This document shows positions 11,943-27,800 of a DNA stretch of 64,000 nucleotides, one piece after another. Made by a program: the position numbers and the translations under genes. Source of the DNA: Megalonaias nervosa. Lineage: Eukaryota > Mollusca > Bivalvia > Unionida > Unionidae. Every line of letters starts with the position of its first letter. The stretch's first letter is position 1. Under the pieces are notes generated by a model. It ran no database searches, was not told the DNA's origin, and saw only the letters and a program-made list of their open reading frames with translations. The stretch is from NCBI GenBank assembly GCA_016617855.1, contig JAECUM010009300.1, positions 1 to 64,000 of the forward strand. Reading direction: 5' to 3'.

Positions 11943-14900
11943 AAAATATTTCAATACTACTTTACTTTACTCTTTACTTCAGCAAGTTGGATTAATTTTT
12001 AGACATTTTGGGAGTTATTTTGAAAATTAAACTACTCTATGCCTCATTTCACTGTTATTTTCAGATATGATTATGATTGTGAGTAGAGTTAAAACAATTT
12101 TATTACTTTATGTAATCAAGCATTTTTTTAAAAATGTGTACCATTTGTCATTGAGTATAACAGGTATACGATACCATATGGGAGACACAGATTATCGAAT
12201 AGCAACAGGCTGTGTAAGTTCTGTCACTGACTATTTGCATGATTCACCTGGAACACTAATTATAAACATGTTTTCTTGGAACCAGCTTTCTGTTGTCTGA
12301 GGTTAATTTTTATGTATTCTTCATGGGGAGAAAGAGAGGATTGGTGAAAAAAGAGAGGGAAAATAAGATGAAAAATTAAGATAGGCCAAATGTGGAAATA
12401 CAGGTCTTAAGAACATATATAAGGGCAGATATACTTTCGAAATGGAAAAGAATGTAGTTCCAAAAGTGATATTGCCACTGTGGCAATTTAATTGTTCTCC
12501 CACTGATAAATTTAAAAATATCATTATGAAAGATATAATAGATATACGTATTTCATGTGTTTGATATTTCATAAAAATAGAAGAAAATCCAATATGTTTT
12601 GGGTTTCAGACTTTTAGTTTGTATGTGCCCCCTGATATTTGTAGATGTGTAGTCTGTCTGAAATTCATATCAATTGTTCTTTTCATTTTCAAAAACATGT
12701 TTTACTTCAGCAAGTTGGGTACAAATGCACTCAGCAATTCATTGTTTGTATTTGAAAAATCAGACAGTAGACATACATCTCACAAATTATGCACAGTGGT
12801 CTAATTTTGTCAAAAAGCATTCCTGTCAGCTGTCATGGAACAGTATGTGCCATTCACTCTAGTAGAATGTTTGAGAGTTTGACTCTTTTTATGTGGAAAA
12901 CTTATGTGCACCTTCTCTAATGCAAATTTTGCATGTATTTTATGCTTTATAATCATGAGAAATTCACCTAGAATTTATGCAAACCTTCCACAGTTTTGTC
13001 TTTTTGAAATTCATGTAGAATTTATGCAAACCTTCCACAATTGTGTTTTTGAATCCGTCTGATGACAGAAGTTACCCACCTTGAATTTCTAAGCATGACC
13101 TAAAGATATACCCATAGGTGCAGATTCTGTTCACAAGTTCTCTTGACTTGCTTTGTTTTGCCAGAGAAAACAAATATTTTTTTCTCTGGTGATCTATCTA
13201 TCTAAATTAACAAACTGGCTTACATTCTGTTTGAAACTTGAGCATATTAATTTTTCATTTCATTTAATAATATATTTGTTCCTTAAAACAGTCTGATCAT
13301 TGATCAGGTACTATTTTTTTGAAAATTCAACATAATTGGATTTTCATTTGATGCCTACATCAGTATTCTTGTATAACATTATATATGATCGTACAAATTT
13401 CTGTCATTTACAAAATGATTCTTTATGAGTATATAATACGATTTCCATCTAATTCATGCAGACCCTGAAAAGAAACTTAATTGTATAATTTAATGGATAA
13501 AAGTAGATAAAGAGATTTACAAACTTTGCTAACATTTAGAATTAAAATGCATTTTGACTGCTTCAATGGCCTAGTGGTTAGAGCATCCACCTCGGATGCG
13601 GGAGATAGTGGGTTTGAACCATGGCTGAGTCATACCAAAGACTTATAACAACGGTACTAGCAGCTGCCTCGCTTGGTGCTCAGCATTAAGTGGTTAGTGT
13701 TAGGACTGGTTGGCTTGGTGCCATGATAATGTGACTGGGTGGGACATGATGCTACATGTCGGCGGCATGATGCCCAGGTGCTAGACAACACTATAAACTA
13801 TCACACTGCAGACATCATAGTAATATGACTGAAAAGTTTTTAAAGCTGTGTTAAAAATCCAAAAACACACACACACACACTCTGCATTCTGCTTCCTTTT
13901 TAGTTGCTTAACAATTCTAAACAATGACAGATTCTTTAGAGTGTTACATGGTTACCTTCTGAGATGCAGTCATGGTTTCAACCACTTAAACTAAGGTTTC
14001 CATTATAGCTAACAACCTGCCATAGCAGTATGCATACCTTCCAACCCCAAAGGGTTCATTTGTCATGCATAATACATAAAAATCAAGCATGCAATATCGT
14101 GCAACTCAAATTGCAGAATTGAATCACATTATCCAAGATTCACTGAGGGGCAGACAACTTAAAATGACGTGGTTGGAGGTGCTGTTTTCCAGGGTACATA
14201 AAACATACTCATAAGTGAACATAAAATTACATTATGATTGGATGATCAGGCTGAGTTAATGTGGAAGATGTACATGGGGAATACTTTGAAGGGACACACT
14301 GACATGCTGTTTACTAATAAAGAACTTTATTGTATGGTGAACTAATATTTAGAAGTTCTTAAGCAGACTCCGTGTGGTTCAAGATATATCTGTTCATGTG
14401 TCAACAAATTATTTAAGATAGAGATATTTTTCTCCCAACACAATTGAGAACATATATGCACAGATTTTCCAATTCAGCAAATGTGTGTGCATTTATTTGA
14501 CACATCAGATAACAGTACCTATATCTCATAAAATTACTACATTCTTTGCATGACCATGAGCTGTATTATCTCTTATTGGAGATGCAATATATCCTTGGAG
14601 TAATTTAAGTTCTTTTTCAAGTGCTTCTTATTTTTGCAATGTTTATGGCACTTAATTGATCATTGACTTCTTCACTCTTTTACTTATAGATTATATACAC
14701 ATATGTCTGCAGTTAGTTTTAAATTTATTGAAGAACAATCACTTCATATCGAAGTTCATTTTTGGTTTTCAGGGAAATTTTCACCCTAACCCAATTTTTA
14801 GGATAGTTTACTTTAGTCTGATAGTACAATGGAAAAATGCTTGATTCAATGAAAAATTGTGTCAACACCCTCAACTAAGACTATTGTTTTCGTAATCCAC

Positions 14901-17900
14901 ACAGACATTTACATGAGAGAACATCTTGAAACATTTTTGCCGAAAACAGTACATTAAACATCCTGGTAACTCAAGGACTATGTATATGAGTGCCATATGC
15001 ACTTATTAATCAGGTATCTCATTGGCTGGAATTAATTACAAGGTCATTTGCTGACCTATTGAATGCTATTGACTTTCTTTATGACCAATATAATTTTTCT
15101 ATCCCTAAAAAAAGGAAACTAATTTAGAATCGATAGATCAATTTTATCAGTATCCCAGTGCATGTAATTGGCGCTGTGAAAAATACACCCTTCTGTTGAT
15201 AACTTGTACCCTGATAGCTCATGAACCCGCTTATACCTTGGTGTCTGGTGTGGATCCTGTCTTTTTTTAAATAAAGAAAATATTAAAAAATTGAGTCCTA
15301 TATGTTGAATGTGAAGAAGATTGCAATCAGAATTGGTAAATGAAACCTTGATATATTGCTCATTTTATCATAATAATGGCAGTTAGTGCCTGAATTGTTA
15401 GAATCAACATTTTAAAATTTGCAAGTTTTAATAAGAAATCACTTATTTTGTAAGATTTTGTTGGGAAAATATATTCTCAATACACTGTAAATAGTATGTG
15501 GCAAAATTGTGATCAGTGAAATATTCTGATAAATGCTCAGTGTAAACAGTATAAGTGTGGCATATATATATATATAAGTGTGGCATATATATATATATAA
15601 GTGTGGCATATATATATATATATAAGTGTGGCATATTCTCTTCTATTAAAGCATGGAAAGATTCAATTGACCATCACATTGATACAAATCAGTACTTCTG
15701 TGAACCTAATTAAGCCCTAGCTGTGTTTTGATCTACAACTTTTAAGTGTTTTTTGCATTATAAAAATTGATTAAAAGATATCTTTGTTGTTTTACCATGT
15801 TAAGTATGTCTTTAGTATAAAATCAAGTAAGAGAGGTACCATAAAATAGTTCAAAGGCATGCAAATCCTACCTGCATAACCTCTTGTGGTCACTATCATG
15901 TCTCAAAAATCAATCCATTTGTTTTTACCAATTAAACATGGTTTCAAATATTATTAAACAGCTTTGTATCATACATAGGGTTCATAATGGTGAAATGAGA
16001 TCAAAAGTTCGTAGAGAACTAACAATTGGCAAGTTGATGCTCAGAGGTTGGTTCCATCATGGATTCAGTTGAAAATGAGCATTGACTTCAAATAATACAG
16101 TATTAATGATGCAGTGTATGCCTGGCTTACACAGCAACATGAACAAGATGTTCCTGTCTCGGGAACAATTCTCAAGGCCCAGGCAGAGAAAATAGTAATG
16201 ATTTTGATTTCATAGCAAACAATGGATGGCTTTGGATATTCCAGCACCAAGACAGAATAAAACAAAATTTGTTGTCAAGAGAGATATGCTTGGTGAATCA
16301 GGCAGTGAAAAATGAAGGGATATTTATCAAGTGTGGCACAAAGTGCAAATATTATCATATTTGCGTATTATTTTAAAAAAAAGGATTTTTTTAGACCCTT
16401 TAAATTTATAACCTTTGAGAATTTATGTTTTTGCATCCTGCAGTAACTAAATCTGTCTTTATATCTATCTAGTCACAAAAGTACCAAAAATTGAAAACAA
16501 CACAAGTTTCCTTAAAGTGTTTATTAAAATGAATATCAATCTTTTCAGGGAAAAGAAATCTTGTTTAATTTTGAATGAATAATAAAACTAAAATGTATCC
16601 AATTCAGTACAAAAGCAGTGATGTAATACACAATGTGTTTAGAAGTACACATGTTGAGTGTATGGAAACCATGTGGAATAATGTTATTAATGATCACTCC
16701 ATTTTATCCTGAAATGAAAGTTAATTTGTAAAGAAAAACAAACTATACCATTATAAGAGATATTTAATCAAAGTTTATTTCAACACAAGTATAAAACGAG
16801 TATTTAACAATGCAACCTGCCACCTGCCCCATACTATCACCTCCCTCTGTTGATTTCCATTCCATTATTAGTTTTTGTTTAGGTCCCTCTGTAATTTGCG
16901 CCCTCACTTTTAGTGCAGTTGATGTTTTTGGACCCCATTGTGCACAAGTTATCGAGGGAGCGGTTTACCTCTATTGATTTCCATCAAGTTTATAGCTTTT
17001 TATAGGTTCCTTGTTAACTTGCACCATCACCTATAGTGCAGTTGACATTTCTGGACCCCGTTGTGCGCAAGTTATCGAGGGAGTGGTGTACATAGAAAGA
17101 AACAGTTGCCAAACATGATCAAGTGCATTAACATCAACACACTCAAATATTGTACTTAGTTTGCATTGATGCCCTGAAAAAGTGGCCTTTGGTAGAAAAC
17201 TAAAGCCTCTCTTTTGGTCTTCCTGATTAAAATATCTAAATTATTTTCTGGTTTGCATGCTTTTAGTCCGCCAGATTTCCAGTAGTAAAAAGGTAATCCC
17301 ACCAATATTTTAATTTTGAATCCCTTTTTTCTGTGTAATTGATTTAGCATTGATGAAATGGTGACTGAAAAATAAATAGAAAAACACAACACATTATTCT
17401 TTATACAACAAGTTCTAATCATCTGCCATTATATTTGCAGTACTATAGTTCTCCCAATGATGCAATTGGCATATACATGTTAAATGGAAGTAAAGATTGT
17501 GTTGATGGTGCAGTCACATTCTGTGTGAACTACTTCACATATGACAGTGTTAAAATGGATGACAGCAAGCATAAAGCAGAAATGCATGGTATGTATTCTC
17601 CAGGTTGTTGTTTTACACACACACACTGAGTTTATTTGCCAAGTTTCCTTTTTATAAAATATGTTTGAAATGAGTGGTATATCAAAGGTACAATGTACAA
17701 ACTTGACATGTATTTTATGTATACATCATGCAAATACACATGCTTACATTTCCATGGGAGTTATGATTGAATGCAGAAAACTAGGTATTGATGTAGTTCT
17801 ACAGCAGCTGCAGCTATTCACAGTGCTTTTGGAAATTATTAATTTCATTTTGTTAGTTTCTGTTTTCATTCAGACTGATTAAATGAATGTAAGAGGCACT

Positions 17901-20900
17901 TTTGATATAAAAAATGACAGTTGGTTTAAGAAGGTAGAGTGCTGCAATCAGTGTATGGCTAGCATCCCCAATATGAAAAAAAACATAGGTTCAGAGAGGG
18001 AGAGAATCTGGGAATCTGGATCCAGGGAATCTGGATCCATTGCGGTAATCCACACGTCCAGAGTGACATATATACACACAGAGGACTGACCATAAAATTA
18101 TTTTCATTCTCCATTGTCTCTCTCTCTCTCTCTGTTGATTAGGTTTGACTGTCAGTTTTACTGTCATAGTTTGAGTGGGAGAGAGAGAGAGATGGATCCA
18201 TTGACTTAAAACCATCATGCTGACTGACCAGCTTAGAGAGGGATAAGTATAACAAAGCAACAGACAGATTACAATATGTGTGTGAAGCTAGACAAGGAAT
18301 ATTTACAGTTTGGACCTATTGTCTCACTAAACTACTGCAGCTTCAAAGCATCATTGGTATCATTTAATGCTGTATTATGTAACCACAGACATTCTGTCCT
18401 CAGGTGTGGTCATTGATGGAGGAAAGTTTTGAATTGCCGAACCATGCAAACTATTTGATGAGATGATCATCATCATAGCAGAACCTAAAGCAGCCTGCTC
18501 AGTTTGAGTCTGCTGAATTACCTTTGTCCATGGAGTGTGGAAAAACCCCATGGAAAGGGTACACATTCAAAGTCATGTTATTTTAAACTATATAGTTTGT
18601 GAATTAATAATAAATAATCGTTGGTTGTCGAAAAATCTCCACAACTGTTTAATCTTTTCTCCATTTTACCCAACCAAATTCTGATTAATGTATGTTATTT
18701 TTTATCATACTGACACTTGGACCACATTTCTTGACAGTTTAAAATATGGCATAAATAGGGACACTGAAAACATTTGAGAAGGTTACTGACCACAGATGAA
18801 TAACAGCATCTTTCTCTGCCCAAATCATTAAACTTTGGACAGTTGACAGGTGCGAAGTGAGCAAATATTGAGGCCCGACACCAGAATTTCATGCAGTGTC
18901 ATAAAAAATATTTCAGTGATAATGGAATCACATGTTCATCTCCCTGGAGCATTATGAAGTTTTTCAAATGTTTCTTTTTCAGATGTATGCTTTAAATCCC
19001 ATCCTAACTTGTTGGATAATGGAAATTGTAGCTATGACATTGTGGCTGACATGAAAAGCAATCATTTGAATGAGTCAATAGTTTTTAACAGGTATGCATT
19101 TAAGTTATAAATATAGTTGATAAAATTGGCAAAGAAGAATCATTTTATGAGATCATTAGCATATAATGGTTATCACAGTTTGTGTTTGAGTGTCTTTTTA
19201 TGAAGACTCCAACATAATACAAATTTCAGATTTATACTGACAGTATCAACTGAATTAAGTGGTTTTGTGGGTTTAGCACCATTTTTCAGCACATGACAGA
19301 CTATACATTAGTGGCCAGTACATTTGGTGGAGGAAGACCCTGTCAAGACTACTAACTCACATTAAGCAGCTGACAAGCTTTCTCACACACCCGGTTGGCA
19401 TGAGCCGAGACTCAAACCCACTTAGGTGCCATGTTAGTGATCTGTATAGGCATGTGCCTTTGGCACCCAAGGCCCTGAGCAGAATTTTGTGAGAATTGTT
19501 GAGTCTATGACTATTTGAAATTGTATATTGCATATAGTAACAGTCATATAGTAACAATCATATAGTAACAATCATTGGATCTGAATACTCTGACAATCTT
19601 TGACCTTGTGTAGAATTATATGTCGTCTCAGAACTAGCTAGGGGCCTAAAAAACTAGAACTAGCTAGGGGCCTAAAAAACTAGAACTAGCTAGGGGCCTA
19701 AAAAAACTAGAACTAGCTAGGGGCCTAAAAAACTAGAACTAGCTAGGGGCCTAAAAAACTAGAACTAGCTAGGGGCCTAAAAAAATGGCTTTGTAATAAA
19801 GGATATATAGCTTTGTCCAAAATCACCTATTGTTTGCTTGCTTTCTATGGGTATGTGGAAGATTCTTAACATATATAATTCTTAAGTTTTGTGAAAAGCC
19901 CCACCCCCACCCCCAATTTGGTGCAGTTCTCTGAAAGGACAGGGTCACATCAAACTCATTTTACACTCGAAATGTTTAAATTCAATTTCATTCGCAATTA
20001 TGCTGGTGCGTTGCTTTTAGCAGAATAAAAAAATGTAATTTTCAACAAATTAATTTTAGAAATACAAGAGTAAGAAAATAAGACTATTTTATTGGACTTG
20101 TTTGACATTTCATATGCTAACTTGGAGTTTGCACACAATAAGTTCTACTTCAGATGCCTTCAAAAAACTTTCCAGGAAGGGACGTTTATAGAAAACTAAA
20201 GACCCCACTGATTTTTCATTTAGAGGATCAAGGGCTTGAGAAAGCTACAACTTCATCTGCAAACGTGATTTCTGCATATTAGATCAAGTTAAACTAAATT
20301 GAAACTAAACTCATACATATATGACAACTTTAGGGTTCTATGTTATCTTCTGAGTTCAAAATAAAAATGTTAAAGGTCAAGATCATTATGAACCAAGATA
20401 AAAAATAATCCCATTCTACAAGGAAATTCCACTCCATATAAATTTTTAAAAAAATTTACAAGTGTGTTGCATGTGAGAGACTATTGTGTTGAAAGGTCAC
20501 CGTCACTTGAAACACAAGTGAAATGGCTTTTTGAGTGGCTTCACACCTACATTTCATACCTACATCAAACTTTATATTGGGCAGGCTTTCTTTTATTTGA
20601 AAGCTGCAACAAACCTACTACATATTAAACTTGAAAGCAAAATTTTCATTGCCACTGTAGTATAAAGAAAATGCCCAATGCAAAGTTTTCTGAGACTTAC
20701 TTATCATATTATCTAGATTTCTTTGCATTGCATTAGAAATTAACAGCTTCAATACAGGATTAATGAATACAGGTAAATGTCTGAACCCAATAAGACCTTA
20801 CCATTTCATATCAAATAAGTCTTACCTGTTGATATTGAAGCTTAATTTATTTTTCTTTTGAAATTTCATAATATACCCAATTCATGTTCCTTGTAATGAT

Positions 20901-23900
20901 TGCATTAAGTACCAATTTTTGGGGGTACTTTTGAATCGACCTATAAAGTATATGATTACGGTTTATGTGATCTTTTTGGTAATTACACTGTGCACTTTGG
21001 CCATATGACTTAGTGTGCATGCAGCAGAAACTGTACATTGTAATTCATTAGAAAGGATAGGAGTACCTAGATTACATTATTATAATTACAAATAGGTTTT
21101 TATAAATAGCTACTGAGCTGCTGCTAGAACAAGTAAACAAAAAATTTTCTTTTAAACTTAAGAAAAATTGATGAAGTCCAAAAGATTCACATTTAGTTTG
21201 AATTAACCTCCTAAACTTGTAATTGTAAAGTTGATGTTACTCATCCATAACACCAGTGTCCACCTCGGTTTGTATACATGAACACTTATTTCAAGACGCC
21301 TGTGCATGTGCTCTTCTGTACATTTAATGGGGCTATTTAAACTAGTTTGGAAGTGTTTTCAACTTCATTCTGTCCACATTGTACTTAACTCTTGTGGCAT
21401 TCATGTAACTGTCAACAGACCACCCAAATTTACTTAAGGATTAGCAAAGTGAAGTGTGGTGCTTGTTTTGACATTGTCCCAGTGTCACTCTGAATTATTT
21501 GAGTGCTAAGGTAAAACGTATTTTATCTAGAAAAAATTATTTACATTATTGGAAAGGCAAGTTTCATTTTCAAAACCTCTCTGTTCATGAGCATAATCAA
21601 TGCCCCATTTAGTTTGGCTTTCCTCCCAAAATATAAAACACTCTAAACTTAGGGTTGATTTTTGTAGTAAGACAAGTTTAATATTTAGTTATTTCCTTTA
21701 AACTTAAGTTAATTTTGGGAGGGAGCTACAAACAGTCATTATTCAAAATATACTGTGAGATAAAGTAAAATGTACTTCCAAATCATTTTTGTAAATTTGA
21801 AATGAAATGGAAGCTTGAAAAAATACAAGGTTTCACTTTTTATGTTTTCACCCATATAACCTGTGAGAAGAATATGCTTGACTGTTGGGCAATCTTTAAA
21901 ATTAAGAGCTACGCCAAAACAGATCCCCTCAAATTTCTCAAATTTTAAACTGCATTTTGGTCCTCCTTTTTCAAATTTATGACCCTTTTATTGCAGTTTT
22001 CTGAAGATCAACTTGACATTTCATCTCTTTTCATTGAGACTTGACATTTCAACTCAAAGCGGTCGATGTCTCAGCATAAAAGGAATTGTGAGTCCAATTT
22101 TGTCATAGACTGTAGTTCTTCTTCAAAGATGACTCAGGCAGTTGTTTATATGTTTTTATTCATTTTACTAATAGTAATAGAATACTGTCACACTTATATA
22201 CCATACTCAATGATGAAAAACATACTGAGGCTTGAAACAGTGCTTATTTCTTTATTATGAAGGCTTGGTCTTATTTGTGAAGTATCTATCAAAACGTACA
22301 CCAGCTGCTCACCATATGAATCATTTGAACCCATCCAGTTTGAAGCTGCTATTAATTTTGTCACTTAATCATTGTTTCTAGTATGTGGTTAAAATGGATT
22401 ACTTCAAGATGAATATATTGTATGTCTTCAGATATCATTTACCAACAAAGATGATAATGGTCAGGCTTTGGTTGATTTACAAACAGATACTGGTGAAATA
22501 AGTTGCAAAGATATTGGTGTGGATTTACCAGGTAAGACTATAACCTTTTTGATCTTCTTTGCATTGATAATCAAAATATGCTGACTTTAATGATGTAAGT
22601 TCTGTGCTTGAAGCAAAAATGATAAGATGGTATTGATTCCAATAAGGAACCAGTCATTTAATTTTCCAAGTTGGTAAATGGGATTTTCTTTCATCTTGCT
22701 ATAAATCAGAGCAAGAAATTTTATTCAAGTTTATTAGGAACCAGAAATTACAGACACCCACAAAAAACCATTCGATGGTTGGTTTCTTAGCAAATTGGGA
22801 GACTGGCTTTGTGGTTGGTAAAGAGGATTTAGGATTGGTGAGCCATGTGTTCAAGTCCCAGCATCATTATCATGTACCCTGGAGCATAACAATTACTTTA
22901 TTTGCTCCATTGGGCTATAAAATGGTTAATTGACATAACTGAGTTAATATTTGATCAAAGGCAATTGGAAATTTACATTCGAAATTGTAACCAATGCATT
23001 GATATGACTCTAGGTCTTAAACTATGTAACAGAAAAATGTGAAACCAACAAGTTTAGTAAAATTAAAATAATATTTTGTTTCTCTAAGTTACTAAGTGAA
23101 CATTTAAGAGGAACTTCCAGTATTGTGAATTAAATCCCAAATAATCCTAAATGTTCTAAGTCCAGAAGATTAGAATGATCTGAATGAATTCCAATATTGA
23201 ATGTGCTGATGTACCAGTAGTCTTGATGTATCACTGTGATGTAATCCAGAATGACTTTGAATAAATTCACTTAATCCCAAAGTAGTATTTCACTTCAAAA
23301 CGTCAGTGAGCGCTTTATAATTCCAATAAAAGATTTAAATAAATTATTCTCTCATATTATATCTGAACATGGCAGTAAATGATTTTGTGGCTGAATTTAA
23401 AACAGGAATAATAATAATTGTTTACCTCGTCCTATATATAATAATTTCACTTATCCTAAGAGAAAATAGAATGCCAGTGATGTGGTTCATTCTAAATCGA
23501 TACATTTCACTAATTTGCAAACAAGGTCATAGTTTCAATAAGCGTGTCTATTCACTAGACTGGCATGCAGACAAATGAGCCACTGCAGCTCCTCATTAAT
23601 TTTTATTGCATTATTTCTAACATGTTAACTTTACTTACTTTGAATTTGAAATTGCAAGTAATGTGTTAAAATTATTTGTAACACATTAACTATACTTATT
23701 ATGCATTATACATTGTAATGTATTTTATGTATATTTTCACGCATTAGATGTGTGTTCTAATGTGTCAGATGCAAGTTTCACTACATCAGTTGTAAATTCT
23801 TGAGGGTTATTTCCAGTGAGAATGTCCTCTACTATTTCTGTTACACAAGAAGATACCTCACATGTATGTTGGTACAGCAGTATACAGAAAAATCGTACAA

Positions 23901-24205
23901 TTTGTTAACTGGAAATTTATTTGCGAGAAAAAGAAACCCCAAAATATTTGGATCACCTCGACCATTTTGAAGATTGGATTGCTGTTGGATTGACTGAGAA
24001 AAAAAATAATTTGATGCATTTACAACTTCTTCATCATTCCTAGTTTGGTGATTATCTGATTGTGTATACTTTGATTACACAGACAAAAGATGTTACTGAT
24101 TTAATGCTTGTATTAGCAGTATATCAAGTTTAAAAAAGACTATGTTCACTTTAGAAAGCATCAATGCAAGGTTGGCAATATTTTAAGGAACTAGAATGTA
24201 AAAAT

Positions 24206-24252
<47 letters not shown>

Positions 24253-24739
24253 TCACACTGTAAATGCACAAGCAACAGAAACTTTGAATTAAATTGGTCA
24301 TAGGCTTTCTTTAATTTGCCATCTTCGCATTTTGTTGTCATATTGTTAATACTGGTTGAAAGTAAATTAACCATTTGTAGGGATGCAGTGATATTCGTAA
24401 GACAGAATTATGAGATGTTTTCATAGGAAATGACTTGTGAGCTGAACAGGATACTTCTAGTGTGTTAATTTAAGTTTAAGCGAACTTAAATATAAAAATT
24501 ATTGTAGTTGTTTTCACTATATCTCTTTCAGACATAAAGACCATAATTGAATCCAACTATGCTGTCATCGTGATGATTTTCTCTTCAATATCGATGGTCT
24601 TTATGCTATTAGATTTTGCAGCAGGAATCTACCTCTATCATGTGAGGCATTTTTTTCTGAGACATTTTAATGTTGAAATGGATTATATTTTAGGCCAAGA
24701 AAAATTTGCATTATTAGGCTTAGGCCAGGTTGGGCGGCA

Positions 24740-24803
<64 letters not shown>

Positions 24804-27800
24804 TTATGGCTATCACTGAATGCTGACTCTTACAACCAAACTGCATAGTAAATGTTATCAAATATTTTTTCCATGATGGCATTAACCAATCTCGTTGAGT
24901 GCACAAGACCTCAGGCCTCCCATTGGCCATATATATTGGTCAGCCATAAAACTCTATATCAGGTATGCATAATCAGCATGATAAATAAAAAAATTCATGA
25001 CATTCACTCATTGGATGCTTTATTCATTGAAAATATATTTGTGAAAAATTCAATATTACAATTTATTAATTTTTATTTTACAAGTTCAAGCTGTTTTTCA
25101 TGTTCACTGTTTTCATTCAAACTGATCCTGTGAAAATGTGTTTTATTATTTATAAAGTTTTTCATTTTATTCCACTGAAAAATATTTATTTTAAAACCTC
25201 TCAATCCAATATACTATAAATATACAGAATTTAAGTTTATATAATTTATCAAGCTTTCCAGCATGAGTTCAAGGCATGCATGCTTGTCAGCTTCAGTGCT
25301 GTAAATTTTGGTAATTTAATACTATGACTGTAAGAAAGTGTTAATGTCAGTCTTTTCTTAATACTGTATAAAATGTTCCTTAACTTAGAGACTTAAGTCA
25401 ACCATGAAAAAGCCCCAGATACAAATTCAATGTCATTATTGATCAAGTACACGTTTTGACATAAGTATTTAAGGAAATAATTTTGTTATAACCATTTTCC
25501 ATCTTTTGATTTCATTTCAGTACCAATTAGTATAATTTGATAATTATCAATGACTAACAGATGCTTATTATTTACAACATATAATGCTAAGTCTCGTGCC
25601 CATTCTAACTAGGATTAAAACAATGGCACAGCATCATGTTCTGATTAACTAGTATAAATAGGTACAGGCAATTTAAGATTCTCATAACACCTGTACTTTT
25701 GAAGGTTACTTTCAAACTTTGTATGTGCTTACATTCATAAGAAAAACTCAAAATGCTGGGTTACTCCAGATGAAACAGTATCTTTCAAAGTAGGTTATAC
25801 TGATCTTTAATTAACTCTACCTTGTACTCTTGTTCTATATCCAACTGTAGTAGACTGCTAATACGTACACTGGATAATCTTAACCATGATATTTCTGTCG
25901 TGTAACCCTTGCATTGAAATAATTCTTACAAAATACAGTTTGCTAAACCTTTAATGCCATTATATGCATGTTGCCATAATTTTGAATCTTGCATTAAAAG
26001 AAGTCTACATATGGCCTGACTGATTTTCTTGTTCAGTGGCTTTTAGGAACTGAAATTTTTTCTTCCCTTTTGTTATATTGTGTCAGGTCAATGAATCAAA
26101 TATTGCTGGCACATGCTGAACACTTTTTTGTCTTAGGGCTACTTCATTAAGGTGTTGTGTTGGTTTGTAAGGTAGCCAGAGGCACTAAGCAGCGCCTGAA
26201 GATTAAAGCAAACTATGATCTTAAATGCATTCAAAGTAAAGTATATTTTAACCTTCCCAAACTAATGCTTACGACAAAATTGAAATATGAATCTAAATTA
26301 ACACTTTACGACTTGGTTTAATAAAAGGCTTGTCTTGGTAGTATTTCTGTTATATTTTAATATACCGTTTATATTTGTATAATTTAATAAACTTGAAAAT
26401 TGTTTCATTATATATGAACTTATAATAGTATATCAAAGTGACATTTATGAAAAACTGTTCTACAGGTTTTGTAAAACCCCGATCAATAATATCTGGGTAA
26501 GTGAGTTCCCAATAAGTTTTATCTTCAGAAAACCAAAGTTCTTTTCTGTAAATGATATTAAAAGTGCAATCAATTTTTAGGGTGATTTTACAAGTACAAG
26601 CACTGCATGTGTTAATAGTTAGGGAAAAAAGGAAATACTTAGAAAATTCTACTTAAAGGTGGGGAAGCAGCATTGCATTTTTTCAATGCAAGTGTTCATT
26701 TACATTTTTAGAAACAGTGGTGTTATGCATTTTATATATATCAATAAATGTACCCCTGTATGCAGTCAGAGTGGTGACTAGAAAGTTCTAGTTCTGAAGG
26801 AAAAAATGCATTGGAGAGCAGTGTACCCTATGGGCATCTGTCACCCCTTTCCCACATCCTATAATGTCATTTTCTTGATGGTATTAAATCCTAACACAAG
26901 CAACATAAGAATGGGAATGTGTTTTCAGGTTCTGCTGACATAGATTTCAGTTGGTTAAAATGTGATGGTAGCTGAGGAATGCAAAAGTCAGTTGAGGTAG
27001 GGATATGTTTCTTTAACAAAATGAAGAAAATATTCACTACTGTTGACAAAAGTGATATGATCGCTTTGTTTTATACAATAAATTTGTCACTACTAACAGG
27101 GAAAACAAACCTTTTAATGGCACACAAGGATTGCAATGATGTACCTTTTTTAAAGATGAATCTTCCAAATTGAAATATAAAAATGGATGAAAAATGAATC
27201 TTTATTTTGACAGCAAACAAACAAATATATGAAGCAGAACTCTGAGAAACACTTTTCTGGACAACGAAATGGCATTCCATTCAAAGAATACGCCTGTCAT
27301 ATAAAGGGGTGGAACCTAGTAGTCATGATTGGAGATCTTTGCACCTTTATTGGTACCATAGGCGCCTACACGATGGACGTAAGTAAAGTACATGCACCTT
27401 TCTATAACAAATCTAAGTATATTTCATTCACATTTGAATTGTAGTTAGGGTTTAGTTTAACCATATTACATGTGGTAAGTTTTATAGTCAGCACAAGATA
27501 CCACATGATACCACAAGATAACCACAAGATGTGGCTGTGTATGTTTTAATCAAGCATGACATAAGAAAACTACAAGATACCACATGACACCAAAAGATAA
27601 CCACATGATACCACAGATAACCACAAGATGTGGCTATGCATGTTTTAATCAAGTACAACATATTACAAGATTACAGGATACCACAAGTTGGGGTGGATGT
27701 GGTGGAGATGCATTTGAAGGAGTGTATAAGCACCTACAGCTAGTAACATTTTGTCAGTGTGATAAGTTAGACAGAAATAATATTTGGCAATACTGTAACA

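Noticed and set aside
13557..13640. tRNA gene
   Set aside because: Box A and B are present but the stems do not pair and a SINE body follows.
24570..24930. ORFs through the (AT)n runs on both strands
   Set aside because: Tyr-Ile repeats are the translation of the dinucleotide; only 24532-24641 is a real exon.
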